Source: Clostridiales bacterium
GTDB lineage: Bacteria > Bacillota > Clostridia > Lachnospirales > Lachnospiraceae
Length of the DNA stretch: 45,487 bases
Direction: 5' to 3'
Assembly: GCA_012520645.1 (NCBI GenBank)
Contig: JAAYNV010000026.1
Span: forward strand, 1-45,487
The stretch's first letter is position 1, and every line of letters begins with the position of its first letter. A program made the translations under genes and the position numbers. Of the stretch, positions 25,887 to 32,807 are shown in pieces. The notes below the pieces were generated by a model. The model was given only the letters and a program-made list of their open reading frames with translations, was not told where the DNA came from and searched no databases.

Positions 25887-26981
25887 CTAACTAAAATATT
25901 CTTGCATTAAACTATCAAATAACAACTGTACTTCATCCAGTGCTTTTTTCACTACAACTTTTGATTTGTCGAGCTGTTCAGCAAACTCTACAAAAGCTTT
26001 CTGTTCTTCTAGTGATGGAAGCGGAAATTGTAAGTTTCTGCATTGTTCCAAGTTTAAGTTTTGTTGTCTGATTCCAACTGCTTGTCCAATAAATGGCTCT
26101 AATACTTTTGGTTGCATCAGTGCGTGAAGCAAGAACCTAGGCAGTATACGCTCTTTTGCCCTAAAAATTGCAATTGCCTGATTAATATTCCACTCATCAA
26201 ATTCATCTGTAACCAGCGTAAATTTTCCCAAAGGCGGTCCAACAATATTCATTAACACATCATTGGGATATACCTTCGACCTAACCAATTTACCATTATG
26301 TGTTTCTTTCGGAATATATTGTGGATTATCGTCAAATAGCATTTCACCCGTAAAACTAAGATTATATACTTTTAAAAATGGAATCTTTCCTTCCTCATAC
26401 TCTTCAGTTATTTCGCCTGTCGGAGGAGTTGTTCCCTTAGTAATAAAATCACACACCTCAGATGCTTTTACAATCTCATGATTTCCATTTCCAAACAGCT
26501 CGACAAATCGGGCTTTGATAAGGTTGTCTAAAGCAGCTAACTCCTGCTTTCTAAAATCAATAACTTTTTCTATTTTAGAAAGTTTATCAATAATATCCTG
26601 CTGTACAGTGATATCTGGCAACTGAATCTTTATTTTAAGCAAGTCTGATTTAGTTAAGCTAGGTATGGTAACAGTCTTATTTAATTTTTCAAAATCAAAC
26701 TTCTTACAGAAATAAAATAAGTATCTTGGAAGTAATACTTCTCTCTTAGCTGATAATCCAAAAGCCGTATCGACGTTCCAAAAGGGCTCTGAAACATAGA
26801 TCGGATTATTTATGCTTCCCTTACGCCCAATTATGACTGTATCAGCTTCACATATATAATCATCAGCATATCCCATCAGTCCACCACTACCATAAATGGG
26901 ATATCGACCATCAGGGTTTTCAACTGCCTTTTGATTTTTTCCGTTTCTTATTTCTAGAATATCATTAAAAATACATTCCAT
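25887..26981 (-). CDS. hsdS: Type I restriction-modification specificity subunit (second copy, hsdS2)
   Basis: The 364-residue protein has two recognition domains separated by LDNLIKARFVELFGNG near residue 160: the first begins with FNDILEIRNGKNQKAV, the second with KASEVCDFITKGTTPPTGE. Both differ from those of hsdS1, so the locus encodes two distinct specificities. It has the complete helical C-terminus (ALDEVQLLFDSLMQEYFS). Upstream, AGGGATGATGTAG precedes the ATG, a short near copy of the repeat end that serves hsdS1. The toxin-antitoxin-like module lies between this start and the repeat behind hsdM, so transcription from the fic promoter must cross that module and its terminator to reach hsdS2. 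Confidence 0.92.
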   Translation of the reverse strand: MECIFNDILEIRNGKNQKAVENPDGRYPIYGSGGLMGYADDYICEADTVIIGRKGSINNPIYVSEPFWNVDTAFGLSAKREVLLPRYLFYFCKKFDFEKLNKTVTIPSLTKSDLLKIKIQLPDITVQQDIIDKLSKIEKVIDFRKQELAALDNLIKARFVELFGNGNHEIVKASEVCDFITKGTTPPTGEITEEYEEGKIPFLKVYNLSFTGEMLFDDNPQYIPKETHNGKLVRSKVYPNDVLMNIVGPPLGKFTLVTDEFDEWNINQAIAIFRAKERILPRFLLHALMQPKVLEPFIGQAVGIRQQNLNLEQCRNLQFPLPSLEEQKAFVEFAEQLDKSKVVVKKALDEVQLLFDSLMQEYFS

Positions 26982-27025
26982 CTACATCATCCCTAGCAAT
27001 CCGAACAATTCTATTGCAGTTTATA

Positions 27026-27054
27026 TTGATTTTCGAACACATGTTTGCTATAAT
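27026..27054 (+). promoter_or_regulatory. Promoter of the toxin mRNA
   Basis: Plus strand -35 TTGATT (27026-27031), 17-base spacer, -10 TATAAT (27049-27054); transcription should begin near 27061 with a roughly 100-base leader before the toxin start codon. Confidence 0.8.
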
Positions 27055-27162
27055 GTATTTGGTGCTACCCTATTCGGTAGGCGGTTAGCCTTCTCCGCAA
27101 GAGTTATAGCTTGCGTTTACATAGAAATCCATTTGGGAAATCTTACGAGGAGGTTTGTGCTT

Positions 27163-27309
27163 ATGCTTACAACGGAACTTTTTATAGCCATTATCAGCTT
27201 ATGTATCACTTGCTTTGCTCTTGGTTATGCCGTTGGTTCCAAGAGCAATAATAAAACACAAAATAACCGCCCTGGTCTGGTAAACTTTGGCGGTTATTTT
27301 TATAACTAA
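27163..27309 (+). CDS. 48-residue membrane peptide, type I toxin-like
   Basis: Only gene on the plus strand of the island. A strong GAGGAGG site stands nine bases before the ATG. The 48-residue product has one hydrophobic helix (residues about 6-24, FIAIISLCITCFALGYAV) followed by a polar, basic tail (GSKSNNKTQ), the architecture of membrane-active toxins such as Fst, TxpA or the small 'holin-like toxin' peptides. The last third of the frame overlaps a bidirectional terminator, and a convergent promoter on the minus strand (27353-27381) would make an antisense RNA over its 3' end. The leader contains a GCTACC/GGTAGGC stem. Family assignment is inference from architecture. It sits inside the repeat-flanked hsdS2 cassette. 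Confidence 0.75.
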   Translation: MLTTELFIAIISLCITCFALGYAVGSKSNNKTQNNRPGLVNFGGYFYN

Positions 27310-27343
27310 CATATATCAGGCTAGCCGTCTATCGGTAGCACTC
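27255..27343 (-). ncRNA. Predicted antisense RNA to the toxin mRNA
   Basis: A strong minus-strand promoter would start a short RNA near 27343 that ends at the shared terminator near 27255. It is fully complementary to the toxin mRNA 3' part, and its 5' end GTGCTACCGATAG is a close relative of the toxin leader start GGTGCTACCCTAT and can pair with the leader's CTATTCGGTAG with one bulge. Two convergent RNAs sharing a terminator and related 5' motifs mirror the Fst/par type I arrangement. Ends are estimated from the promoter and terminator. Confidence 0.6.
27261..27299. terminator. Bidirectional terminator within the toxin gene end
   Basis: Perfect 11-bp arms AAATAACCGCC (27261-27271) and GGCGGTTATTT (27289-27299), 17-base loop, T-rich flanks on both strands; it would stop both the toxin mRNA and the antisense RNA. 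Confidence 0.85.
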
Positions 27344-27352
27344 TTTGTTATT

Positions 27353-27381
27353 ATACTAGCATCTAACCGCTTTTATGTCAA
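27353..27381 (-). promoter_or_regulatory. Promoter of the antisense RNA
   Basis: Minus strand -35 TTGACA (27376-27381), 17-base spacer, -10 TAGTAT (27353-27358) overlapping a TATAAT at 27350-27355. It is a near-consensus promoter, stronger than the toxin promoter at -35. Confidence 0.75.
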
Positions 27382-27398
27382 ACACATATTCTATTTTC

Positions 27399-27572
27399 AA
27401 TCATCCCCTACGGGCTACTCGCAGTGCCCATTCGCATTCCGCTTCGCTTCATGCTCATGTTCTGCTGTCGCACAATACATCCAATCCGTCCAAAGCACTT
27501 ATGTAAGCAAGCTTCCAACGTGCTTTTTCCGTCTTGTCTGTACTCTGCTCGTAGCCCTACAAATCCGAATTT
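27399..27572 (-). repeat. 174-bp direct repeat, copy B
   Basis: Three mismatches to copy A (24431-24604). It begins 20 bases after the hsdM stop codon. Recombination between the copies would remove 2,968 bp containing the toxin module, hsdS2 and the recombinase, and fuse hsdM-repeat directly to hsdS1. Confidence 0.95.
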
Positions 27573-27592
27573 ATCGTCTTTGCACTTCCTTT

Positions 27593-29095
27593 CTATATGT
27601 TAAGCAATCTCTCAAGTTCATCTATCTCCTTACCAATCTCCATCTCAAGTTCACGGATATTTGCCATAATTTCGGATGTTGGCGGATACTCCACAGCCAC
27701 GTACTCTACTTGCTTATACTTGTTGATAGATAAATCATAATCGTTATCAATAATTTCCTGCTTAGAAACCATAAATGACTTGTCGGTACGCTTCCTGTCT
27801 GCTTCGGCTTCTCTATTCTTAAATCTTTCAATAATATCAGGAATATCATTCTCGGCAACTGCAGTTCTCTTATCGTCTAAGCTAAATCCATCTGCCTGCA
27901 TATCATAGAACCATACATGATCAGTTCCACCATAATTAGTTTTCGTAAATATCAGGATTCCTGTTGAAACTCCTGCATATGGTTTAAACACTCCTGAAGG
28001 CATGGAAATAACCGCCTCAAGTCTCTGATTCTCTATCAGCTCTTTCCTGATATCCTTATGTGCTTTTGATGATCCAAACAGTACTCCATCAGGTACGATA
28101 CAAGCGCATCTCCCTCCCACTTTAAGCATACGAACAAACAGTGCTAAGAAAAGAAGCTCTGTCTTCTTAGTCTTACATACCTTAAGTAAATCCGCAGATA
28201 CAATATCTGCATCAAGACTTCCCTTGAAGGGAGGATTGGCAAGAATAAGTGAATATTTATCATTGTCAGGATTCTGGTCTGACAAACTATCTCTATACTC
28301 AATAAATGGACTTTCTACTCCATGTGTCATCATATTCATGGCACCAATACGAAGCATTGTTCTATCCATATCGAATCCATGGAACATATGATGCATAAAA
28401 TGATCTTTTTTTACTTTGTCATAAAAGATTTCTTCTTTTTTGTTTGTTCTCAAATATTCTCCAGACTCTACAAGGAATCCGGCAGTACCACAACTTGGGT
28501 CACAGATAGTATCATCTGCTTTCGGTTCCATAAGTTCTACCATCATCTTGATAATATGACGTGGAGTTCTAAACTGACCATTTACACCGGCAGTTGCAAG
28601 CTTAGAAAGCAAGTACTCATACACATCTCCTCTTGCATCAGTTTCTTTCAATCTTTCCATCTGTGCATACAAATCATCCATTGCATCAACAACTTTTGAA
28701 AGCATCAACGGTGTAGGCAACTTGAAGATTGCGTCATCCATATATTTTGAGTATGCGCTGTCCTTGTTTGCATGAAGATTTTTAATAAACGGAAATACCA
28801 TCTCCTGCATGACAGAATACATTCTATCAGCTGGGTAATCCCTAAAAACAGACCATTTTAACTGTGTTCCATCAATTGTTCTGTCTCCAATCTGAATTTC
28901 TTTTGCAAATACACTCTCATATGGTAGCCCAAGCATAGCACTTTCCTTTGCATGGATGTTATCAGAGTCATCTAAATCATGAATAAACATAAGATATGTC
29001 ATCTGCTCAATTACATCCAGCGGATTCGTAAGTCCACCTGTCCAAAAGATTTCCCATAAACTATCAATTCTATTTTTTAATTCTCCTGTAATCAT
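27593..29095 (-). CDS. hsdM: Type I restriction-modification DNA methyltransferase subunit M
   Basis: The 500-residue protein is an N6-adenine methyltransferase: an N-terminal helical HsdM domain (WEIFWTGGLTNPLDVIEQMTYLMF), SAM-binding DPSCGTAGFLV and the catalytic LANPPFKG. With an HsdS subunit it methylates both strands of the split target. The start has AAGGAG that lies within the last codons of fic, three bases separating the two genes. The gene is complete, so modification may persist although hsdR is truncated. Confidence 0.95.
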   Translation of the reverse strand: MITGELKNRIDSLWEIFWTGGLTNPLDVIEQMTYLMFIHDLDDSDNIHAKESAMLGLPYESVFAKEIQIGDRTIDGTQLKWSVFRDYPADRMYSVMQEMVFPFIKNLHANKDSAYSKYMDDAIFKLPTPLMLSKVVDAMDDLYAQMERLKETDARGDVYEYLLSKLATAGVNGQFRTPRHIIKMMVELMEPKADDTICDPSCGTAGFLVESGEYLRTNKKEEIFYDKVKKDHFMHHMFHGFDMDRTMLRIGAMNMMTHGVESPFIEYRDSLSDQNPDNDKYSLILANPPFKGSLDADIVSADLLKVCKTKKTELLFLALFVRMLKVGGRCACIVPDGVLFGSSKAHKDIRKELIENQRLEAVISMPSGVFKPYAGVSTGILIFTKTNYGGTDHVWFYDMQADGFSLDDKRTAVAENDIPDIIERFKNREAEADRKRTDKSFMVSKQEIIDNDYDLSINKYKQVEYVAVEYPPTSEIMANIRELEMEIGKEIDELERLLNI

Positions 29096-29098
29096 GTT

Positions 29099-30160
29099 TT
29101 AATGCTCCTTATCCCAGTTCCATTTATATTTAGTATAACGACCATTTCCAATCTTGATGATTTTTTCTTCTTTAACCAAGTCAGTCAGTGTCCTTTGAAC
29201 TGTGGTTAAACTAATTCCCGGTGTGTTTTCCGCTATCTCTTTCTTTGTAATTGTTCCCAAATGATTCTTAATCAGCGCTTCGATTCTGTTTGGCTTAGAT
29301 ACTTTCTTCTCCTCTACAATCTGGGCTCTGTCAAAAAATTCCCTGTAGGCAGCGGTAATAATACTAAGCATATATTTTACGAATGGCTCATAATTGTTTT
29401 CGCTATCTATCCATTTTTGTGAAGATTCCTGTAGAACCTCGTAATAATTATCTTTTGTCTTCTCTATCAACTTTTCTATACTGATATATCTCCCAACCAT
29501 ATAGTCATTCTGATATAGAAGAAGTAATGTCAATAATCTGCTCATTCTTCCATTTCCATCATTGAATGGATGTATGCACAGAAAGTCTATTATGAACATT
29601 GGCATTATCAGCAAAGGATCCGCTTCGTTTTTATTGATTGCCTCGTTATATGCTGTACACAGATTAGTTATAGCTTCTGGTGTTTCCCATGCTGCCATTG
29701 GTCTGAATCTAACGAACTTATTACCATCAGAATCCGCTTCCTCAATGACAATATCTACTGTTTTAATCTTTCCACCATTTGATGCATTTTCAAATTTATA
29801 TAAATCTCTATGAAGTTGTAAGATAAAGGTATCTCTAATAGGAATATGTGCATAACTATCATGGATTGTGTTCAGCACATCTCTATATCCTGCAATCTCG
29901 CGTTCATTTCGTGTCCTTGGCATAGTCTTATCCAAAACAATCTTTTTCAAGCGGTCATCCGAGGTATAAATTCCTTCAATCATATTAGAACTCTCTGTAC
30001 TTTGAATCTTGACCACTTCCACAAGGCTCTCCAGTACATCTGCATGTCGCTCCGCTATTAGTCGTTGTTCCCCTTTATATTCGTGAATCGTTGTAAGATA
30101 TCTTACAATTTCTGGCGTCAATAGTTTTTCCCATTTTTCTGTGTAATCAAATTCTCTCAT
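29099..30160 (-). CDS. Fic/DOC family protein with C-terminal winged helix
   Basis: The 353-residue protein has the Fic active site HPFNDGNGRMSRL near residue 195, preceded by a Fic N-terminal domain with the auto-inhibitory-type motif TESSNMIEGI near residue 55 (S/T-x-x-x-E-G/N). Fic enzymes usually transfer AMP to a protein Ser, Thr or Tyr. The last 65 residues form a winged helix (ALIKNHLGTITKKEIAENTPGISLTTVQRTL), so DNA binding and autoregulation are plausible. It heads the operon fic-hsdM-hsdS; Fic genes adjoining type I systems are known (RloF-like). A palindrome overlaps its likely promoter. Confidence 0.92.
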   Translation of the reverse strand: MREFDYTEKWEKLLTPEIVRYLTTIHEYKGEQRLIAERHADVLESLVEVVKIQSTESSNMIEGIYTSDDRLKKIVLDKTMPRTRNEREIAGYRDVLNTIHDSYAHIPIRDTFILQLHRDLYKFENASNGGKIKTVDIVIEEADSDGNKFVRFRPMAAWETPEAITNLCTAYNEAINKNEADPLLIMPMFIIDFLCIHPFNDGNGRMSRLLTLLLLYQNDYMVGRYISIEKLIEKTKDNYYEVLQESSQKWIDSENNYEPFVKYMLSIITAAYREFFDRAQIVEEKKVSKPNRIEALIKNHLGTITKKEIAENTPGISLTTVQRTLTDLVKEEKIIKIGNGRYTKYKWNWDKEH

Positions 30161-30203
30161 TTTAATTGCCTCATTTGATTGTGAACTACGTCATTTTTGA
30201 TAT

Positions 30204-30241
30204 TTTGACTGAATTAGATTTTATACTCTAATTCAGTCAAA
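30204..30241. promoter_or_regulatory. Palindromic operator over the fic-hsd promoter
   Basis: Perfect 15-bp arms TTTGACTGAATTAGA (30204-30218) and its complement (30227-30241) with an 8-base loop that contains the likely minus-strand -10 box TATAAAAT (30218-30225). A regulator bound here would block transcription of fic-hsdM; the winged helix of Fic is a candidate. The matching -35 (TTGCAT, 30241-30246) is weak with a 15-base spacer. Confidence 0.7.
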
Positions 30242-30250
30242 TGCAAGTTC

Positions 30251-30282
30251 AATTCCGCCATTTAGACACAAATGACGAAATT
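30251..30282. repeat. Second inverted repeat upstream of fic
   Basis: 13-base arms AATTCCGCCATTT and AAATGACGAAATT differ at two positions, both of which form G-U pairs in a minus-strand RNA; loop of six bases. The CGTCATTT half also occurs at 30189-30196. It could be a further regulator site. Confidence 0.5.
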
Positions 30283-30308
30283 GGAATCATTTTGATGCAA
30301 TTAAAAAA

Positions 30309-30331
30309 GGCAAGCTATCGCTCACCTTGCA
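30309..30331 (-). terminator. Terminator downstream of tRNA-Gly (second)
   Basis: GCAAG/CTTGC hairpin, on the minus strand followed by CTTTTTT; a backup stop between the tRNA and the fic promoter. Confidence 0.6.
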
Positions 30332-30404
30332 TTCATGTCACATCCACTCAATTCCCCAAAAATCACTTAACCAAATCTTAATCAAAATATTTGGCAGGAA
30401 ACAA

Positions 30405-30430
30405 AAAAGCCTAGTAAATACCAGGCTTTT
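30405..30430 (-). terminator. Terminator of tRNA-Gly
   Basis: AAAAGCCT/AGGCTTTT arms with a 10-base loop and a T run on the minus strand, five bases after the tRNA 3' end. Confidence 0.85.
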
Positions 30431-30434
30431 CAAG

Positions 30435-30507
30435 AGCGATAGACGGGGCTCGAACCCGCGGTCTCGACCTTGGCAAGGTCGCGCGTTACCAACTACGCCA
30501 CTATCGC
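30435..30507 (-). tRNA. tRNA-Gly (anticodon GCC)
   Basis: 73 bases fold into a full cloverleaf: acceptor GCGATAG/CTATCGC with discriminator T, D stem GCGT/ACGC, anticodon stem CGACC/GGTCG with loop TTGCCAA, T stem GCGGG/CCCGT with TTCGAGC. CCA is not encoded. It forms the right border of the AT-rich restriction island. Confidence 0.96.
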
Positions 30508-30541
30508 ATATGTTGTCTGGTACTCTCACCAGACAACATAT
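30508..30541. promoter_or_regulatory. 14-bp palindrome at the tRNA-Gly transcription start
   Basis: Perfect arms 30508-30521 and 30528-30541 with a 6-base loop lie between the -10 box (30542-30547) and the mature tRNA 5' end, covering the expected start site near 30535. Confidence 0.8.
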
Positions 30542-30570
30542 ACTATACAATATTCACACATGTTTGTCAA
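30542..30570 (-). promoter_or_regulatory. Promoter of tRNA-Gly
   Basis: Minus strand -35 TTGACA (30565-30570), 17-base spacer, -10 TATAGT (30542-30547): a near-consensus stable-RNA promoter. Confidence 0.85.
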
Positions 30571-30642
30571 CTATTTTTTTATTTTTCAAACTGCTATATA
30601 ACAGTTCCGTCCGCGCCCTTTGTAAAACCGCGCATTCAGGTT

Positions 30643-31977
30643 TTACTCGCTTAACACACTGCGGTACTTCACCTTGTAAATCCGCTTAATCGACTGATTG
30701 ATACGTTCCTCTGAAATAGTCCCGTTCTGAACTGCTTCCAGAAGTCCATCATACGCCTCTTTAAAATCCTCCGGCATTAAAAGCATATCCGCTCCCGCTT
30801 CAACAGCCTTGACTGCTGCCTCCGAAGAGCTGTAATTTTCTGTAATAGCTCCCATATTCAGTGCATCCGTAATGACAACGCCCTCATAGCCCAGCTCTCC
30901 CCTGAGCAGATCGGAAATCATCACGCCGGACAGAGAAGCCGGTGTAGAATCTCCGGTCACATCCGGCACTGCCAGATGACTCACCATGACCAGATCGACA
31001 CCATTTTCAATTCCGGGCTGAAATGCCAAAAATTCTGCACTCTGCATCTCCTCCAAAGTCCGCTCGCTCTCTGCCAGCTTATTGTGTGTATCGACCTTCG
31101 TTGACCCAAGCCCCGGGAAATGCTTCAGACAGGCACTGACACCCGCATCCTGTAAGCCTGCCGCAGTCTGTGCTGACATCTGTCCGACGGTTGCTGCATC
31201 CGTACCAAAGGACCGGTCCCCGATCGTCTTATTGTCCGGATCGGTCAGAAGATCTGCAACCGGCGCAAAATCCACATTAATTCCATATTCACTCAAATAG
31301 GTACCGATCGTCTTTCCTGCGTCATATGCCTTTGCCGGATCTCCAGAAGCTCCGATTTCACCCATTGCCCCTACATTCTCAATAGAAAGAGCACTGCTGC
31401 CTGCCATTCTTGCCACTTTGCCGCCCTCTTCATCCACACCGAAAAACAACGGATATTTTGCCATCGGTCCGGTCGATGCAATCATTTCCTTAAACTGCTC
31501 CTCAGACTGGATATTCTTATCAAAATAAATCAGACCACCCACCGGATATTCTGCCAGTGCCTTTTCTGTTCCTTCCCCTGCCTGCACTGCCTTATCCACT
31601 CCGGTAAGCGCCTCCGGTGTAATAAAGAAAAGACCAGCAACCTTATCCTCCAACGTCATCTCCGACATTACGGAATCTATCACTTCATTCAAAAGAGCAT
31701 CCTCCGAATATTTTTCTGTTTCAGTCACCTGCTCCGCTTCGTTTTCTTCCTCCGCTTTCTCTGCCGCCTGTTTCTCCGCCAGCTGCTTCGCAAGTTCCGC
31801 TTCCTGCCTTTTATCTGATATCACTTTTATCACAGAACGTACCCCGAAAAAGATTCCGGCAATACAGGCTATGGCAAATACCACGACCGAAACATAAGCA
31901 ATGATCTGTGTTTTCTTCCTCCGTCTGCGTCTGATCTCACGCCGGGATAATTCCTGATTTTCATCCTTCTCTGCCAT
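30643..31977 (-). CDS. Membrane-anchored GH3 family beta-N-acetylhexosaminidase-like enzyme (NagZ type)
   Basis: I prefer the ATG at 31977 (MAEKDENQ), preceded by GTGAGG; a GTG at 31989 is an alternative. After a basic stretch (RREIRRRRRKK) a single membrane helix (about residues 25-48) anchors the protein, followed by a Glu/Lys coiled linker and the GH3 barrel from about residue 95. Motifs: LFFGVDEEGGKVARM, NVDFAPVADL, the KHFPGLGS loop with the DTH dyad typical of NagZ, and ITDALNMGA with the nucleophile Asp. Such enzymes remove GlcNAc from peptidoglycan fragments or glycans outside the cell. Length and order fit the single-domain NagZ subgroup. Confidence 0.88.
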   Translation of the reverse strand: MAEKDENQELSRREIRRRRRKKTQIIAYVSVVVFAIACIAGIFFGVRSVIKVISDKRQEAELAKQLAEKQAAEKAEEENEAEQVTETEKYSEDALLNEVIDSVMSEMTLEDKVAGLFFITPEALTGVDKAVQAGEGTEKALAEYPVGGLIYFDKNIQSEEQFKEMIASTGPMAKYPLFFGVDEEGGKVARMAGSSALSIENVGAMGEIGASGDPAKAYDAGKTIGTYLSEYGINVDFAPVADLLTDPDNKTIGDRSFGTDAATVGQMSAQTAAGLQDAGVSACLKHFPGLGSTKVDTHNKLAESERTLEEMQSAEFLAFQPGIENGVDLVMVSHLAVPDVTGDSTPASLSGVMISDLLRGELGYEGVVITDALNMGAITENYSSSEAAVKAVEAGADMLLMPEDFKEAYDGLLEAVQNGTISEERINQSIKRIYKVKYRSVLSE

Positions 31978-32094
31978 AGTCAACCTCACTTTCTTTTCTC
32001 ATCTTGCGGATTGCGGGAACACAAACTGCAAAACCATTCATTGGCATCGAAGCTGCTTATCTCCCAAATCCTATCTAACAGTATAACGCATGAC

Positions 32095-32131
32095 GAAGCG
32101 GGCATCAATCTTTTCTTTTGACACCCGCTTC
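32095..32131 (-). other. Hairpin of 12 bp at the end of a small open frame
   Basis: GAAGCGGG/CCCGCTTC plus four more pairs including two G-U on the minus strand, 13-base loop, no T run after it. It overlaps the stop codon of the small frame at 32105. Confidence 0.5.
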
Positions 32132-32260
32132 TACTGTATACTGTCCATTGGACTTTACCTCCGTATGAAGTTTTTTTAATGAAGTCTTTGCATCCAACTG
32201 TTTTCTCGTCACAGTTTTCGTTCTCGGCAGCTTCTTTTCCTCGCTGTCTGAAAGCTCCAT
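32105..32260 (-). CDS. Possible small basic protein
   Basis: A 51-residue frame from ATG 32260 (MELSDSEEKKLPRTKTVTRK) that stays open upstream to a TAA at 32423-32425 without another ATG. A TTG four codons upstream (32272) has AGGAAG before it and may be the real start. The lysine-rich, repetitive composition gives few stops by chance, so coding is uncertain. It lies downstream of a strong minus-strand promoter at 32580-32607. No family recognised. Confidence 0.25.
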   Translation of the reverse strand: MELSDSEEKKLPRTKTVTRKQLDAKTSLKKLHTEVKSNGQYTVEAGVKRKD

Positions 32261-32607
32261 TCCTTTTTTCAAAATCTTCCTGCAGTCTTGTAAACCGCTG
32301 TAGCTTCTGCTACCCGATTTTGCTCTCTTTTTAATTTTATCTTTCGTACTCTTTCCATTTTTCCTTTGTACCAGGTACTGTAACGGTAGATTTTCTTCTC
32401 TTTCGCTCCTCGTTACTTTTTCTTATGTACTTGACTACGATTCTCTTTTGTACCTCTTTCTTTTGTACTTTACCGATTTATAAGGAAGTACTGCTTATAA
32501 ATCTATGTTATGTTTTCGGTGGTCTGTACCTCTCTTTCTTTTGTTTTTTTCTATGTGAATTTCTTTTGTTTATGGTTTTATTATAACATGTATTCTTCTT
32601 TTGTCAA
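32261..32607 (-). other. Purine-rich leader region with strong promoter and hairpin
   Basis: The gap between the GH3 gene and the LUD gene spans about 830 bases. On the minus strand it has a consensus promoter (32580-32607), then purine-rich sequence with several GTACAAAAG-like repeats, and a perfect 10-bp hairpin GATTTATAAG/CTTATAAATC (32475-32484 with 32494-32503). No recognised RNA family; the bases 32608-32710 are AT-rich with no visible gene. Confidence 0.5.
32580..32607 (-). promoter_or_regulatory. Near-consensus promoter reading toward the GH3 gene
   Basis: Minus strand -35 TTGACA (32602-32607), 16-base spacer, -10 TATAAT (32580-32585). It starts 590 bases before the GH3 start codon, leaving a long leader. 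Confidence 0.75.
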
Positions 32608-32710
32608 CACATTTTTTGATTTTTCTTTTTATTTTTTCATATTTTAATGTGTTAATTTGTTATTTTTGCAAAATTATTCCAAAACTTTGTACATTTTTGG
32701 AAATATTCTG

Positions 32711-32739
32711 TTCTGCAGAAACAAAAAAAGTGTTATACT
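32711..32739 (+). promoter_or_regulatory. Possible promoter of the LUD-domain gene
   Basis: Plus strand TTCTGC (32711-32716), 17 bases, TATACT (32734-32739), about 68 bases before the start codon. The -35 match is poor. Confidence 0.45.
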
Positions 32740-32807
32740 GTTAAACAGGATATACCCCGATTGGGATCTCCCTTTTTCATATTGTCAGCAAAGGAGTGAA
32801 GAATATT

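Larger units (their letters stand above)
26986..27407. mobile_element. Possible inserted toxin-antitoxin element with 8-bp direct repeats
   Basis: ATCATCCC occurs at 26986-26993 and at 27400-27407 on either side of the toxin module. The right copy is part of the 174-bp repeat; the left copy sits in the hsdS2 ribosome binding site. This is what a target duplication would leave if a 406-bp module inserted between the repeat and hsdS2. No terminal inverted repeats are seen. Confidence 0.4.

Noticed and set aside
23310-26981. Inversion-type hsdS phase variation
   Set aside because: Both hsdS genes and their shared blocks lie in the same orientation; no inverted copies of the blocks were found, so inversion is not supported here.
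30309-30507. Attachment site of the island in tRNA-Gly
   Set aside because: Only a 9-base match to the tRNA end was found and it is in inverted orientation within a terminator; no direct repeat of the tRNA 3' end was seen at the island's other end.
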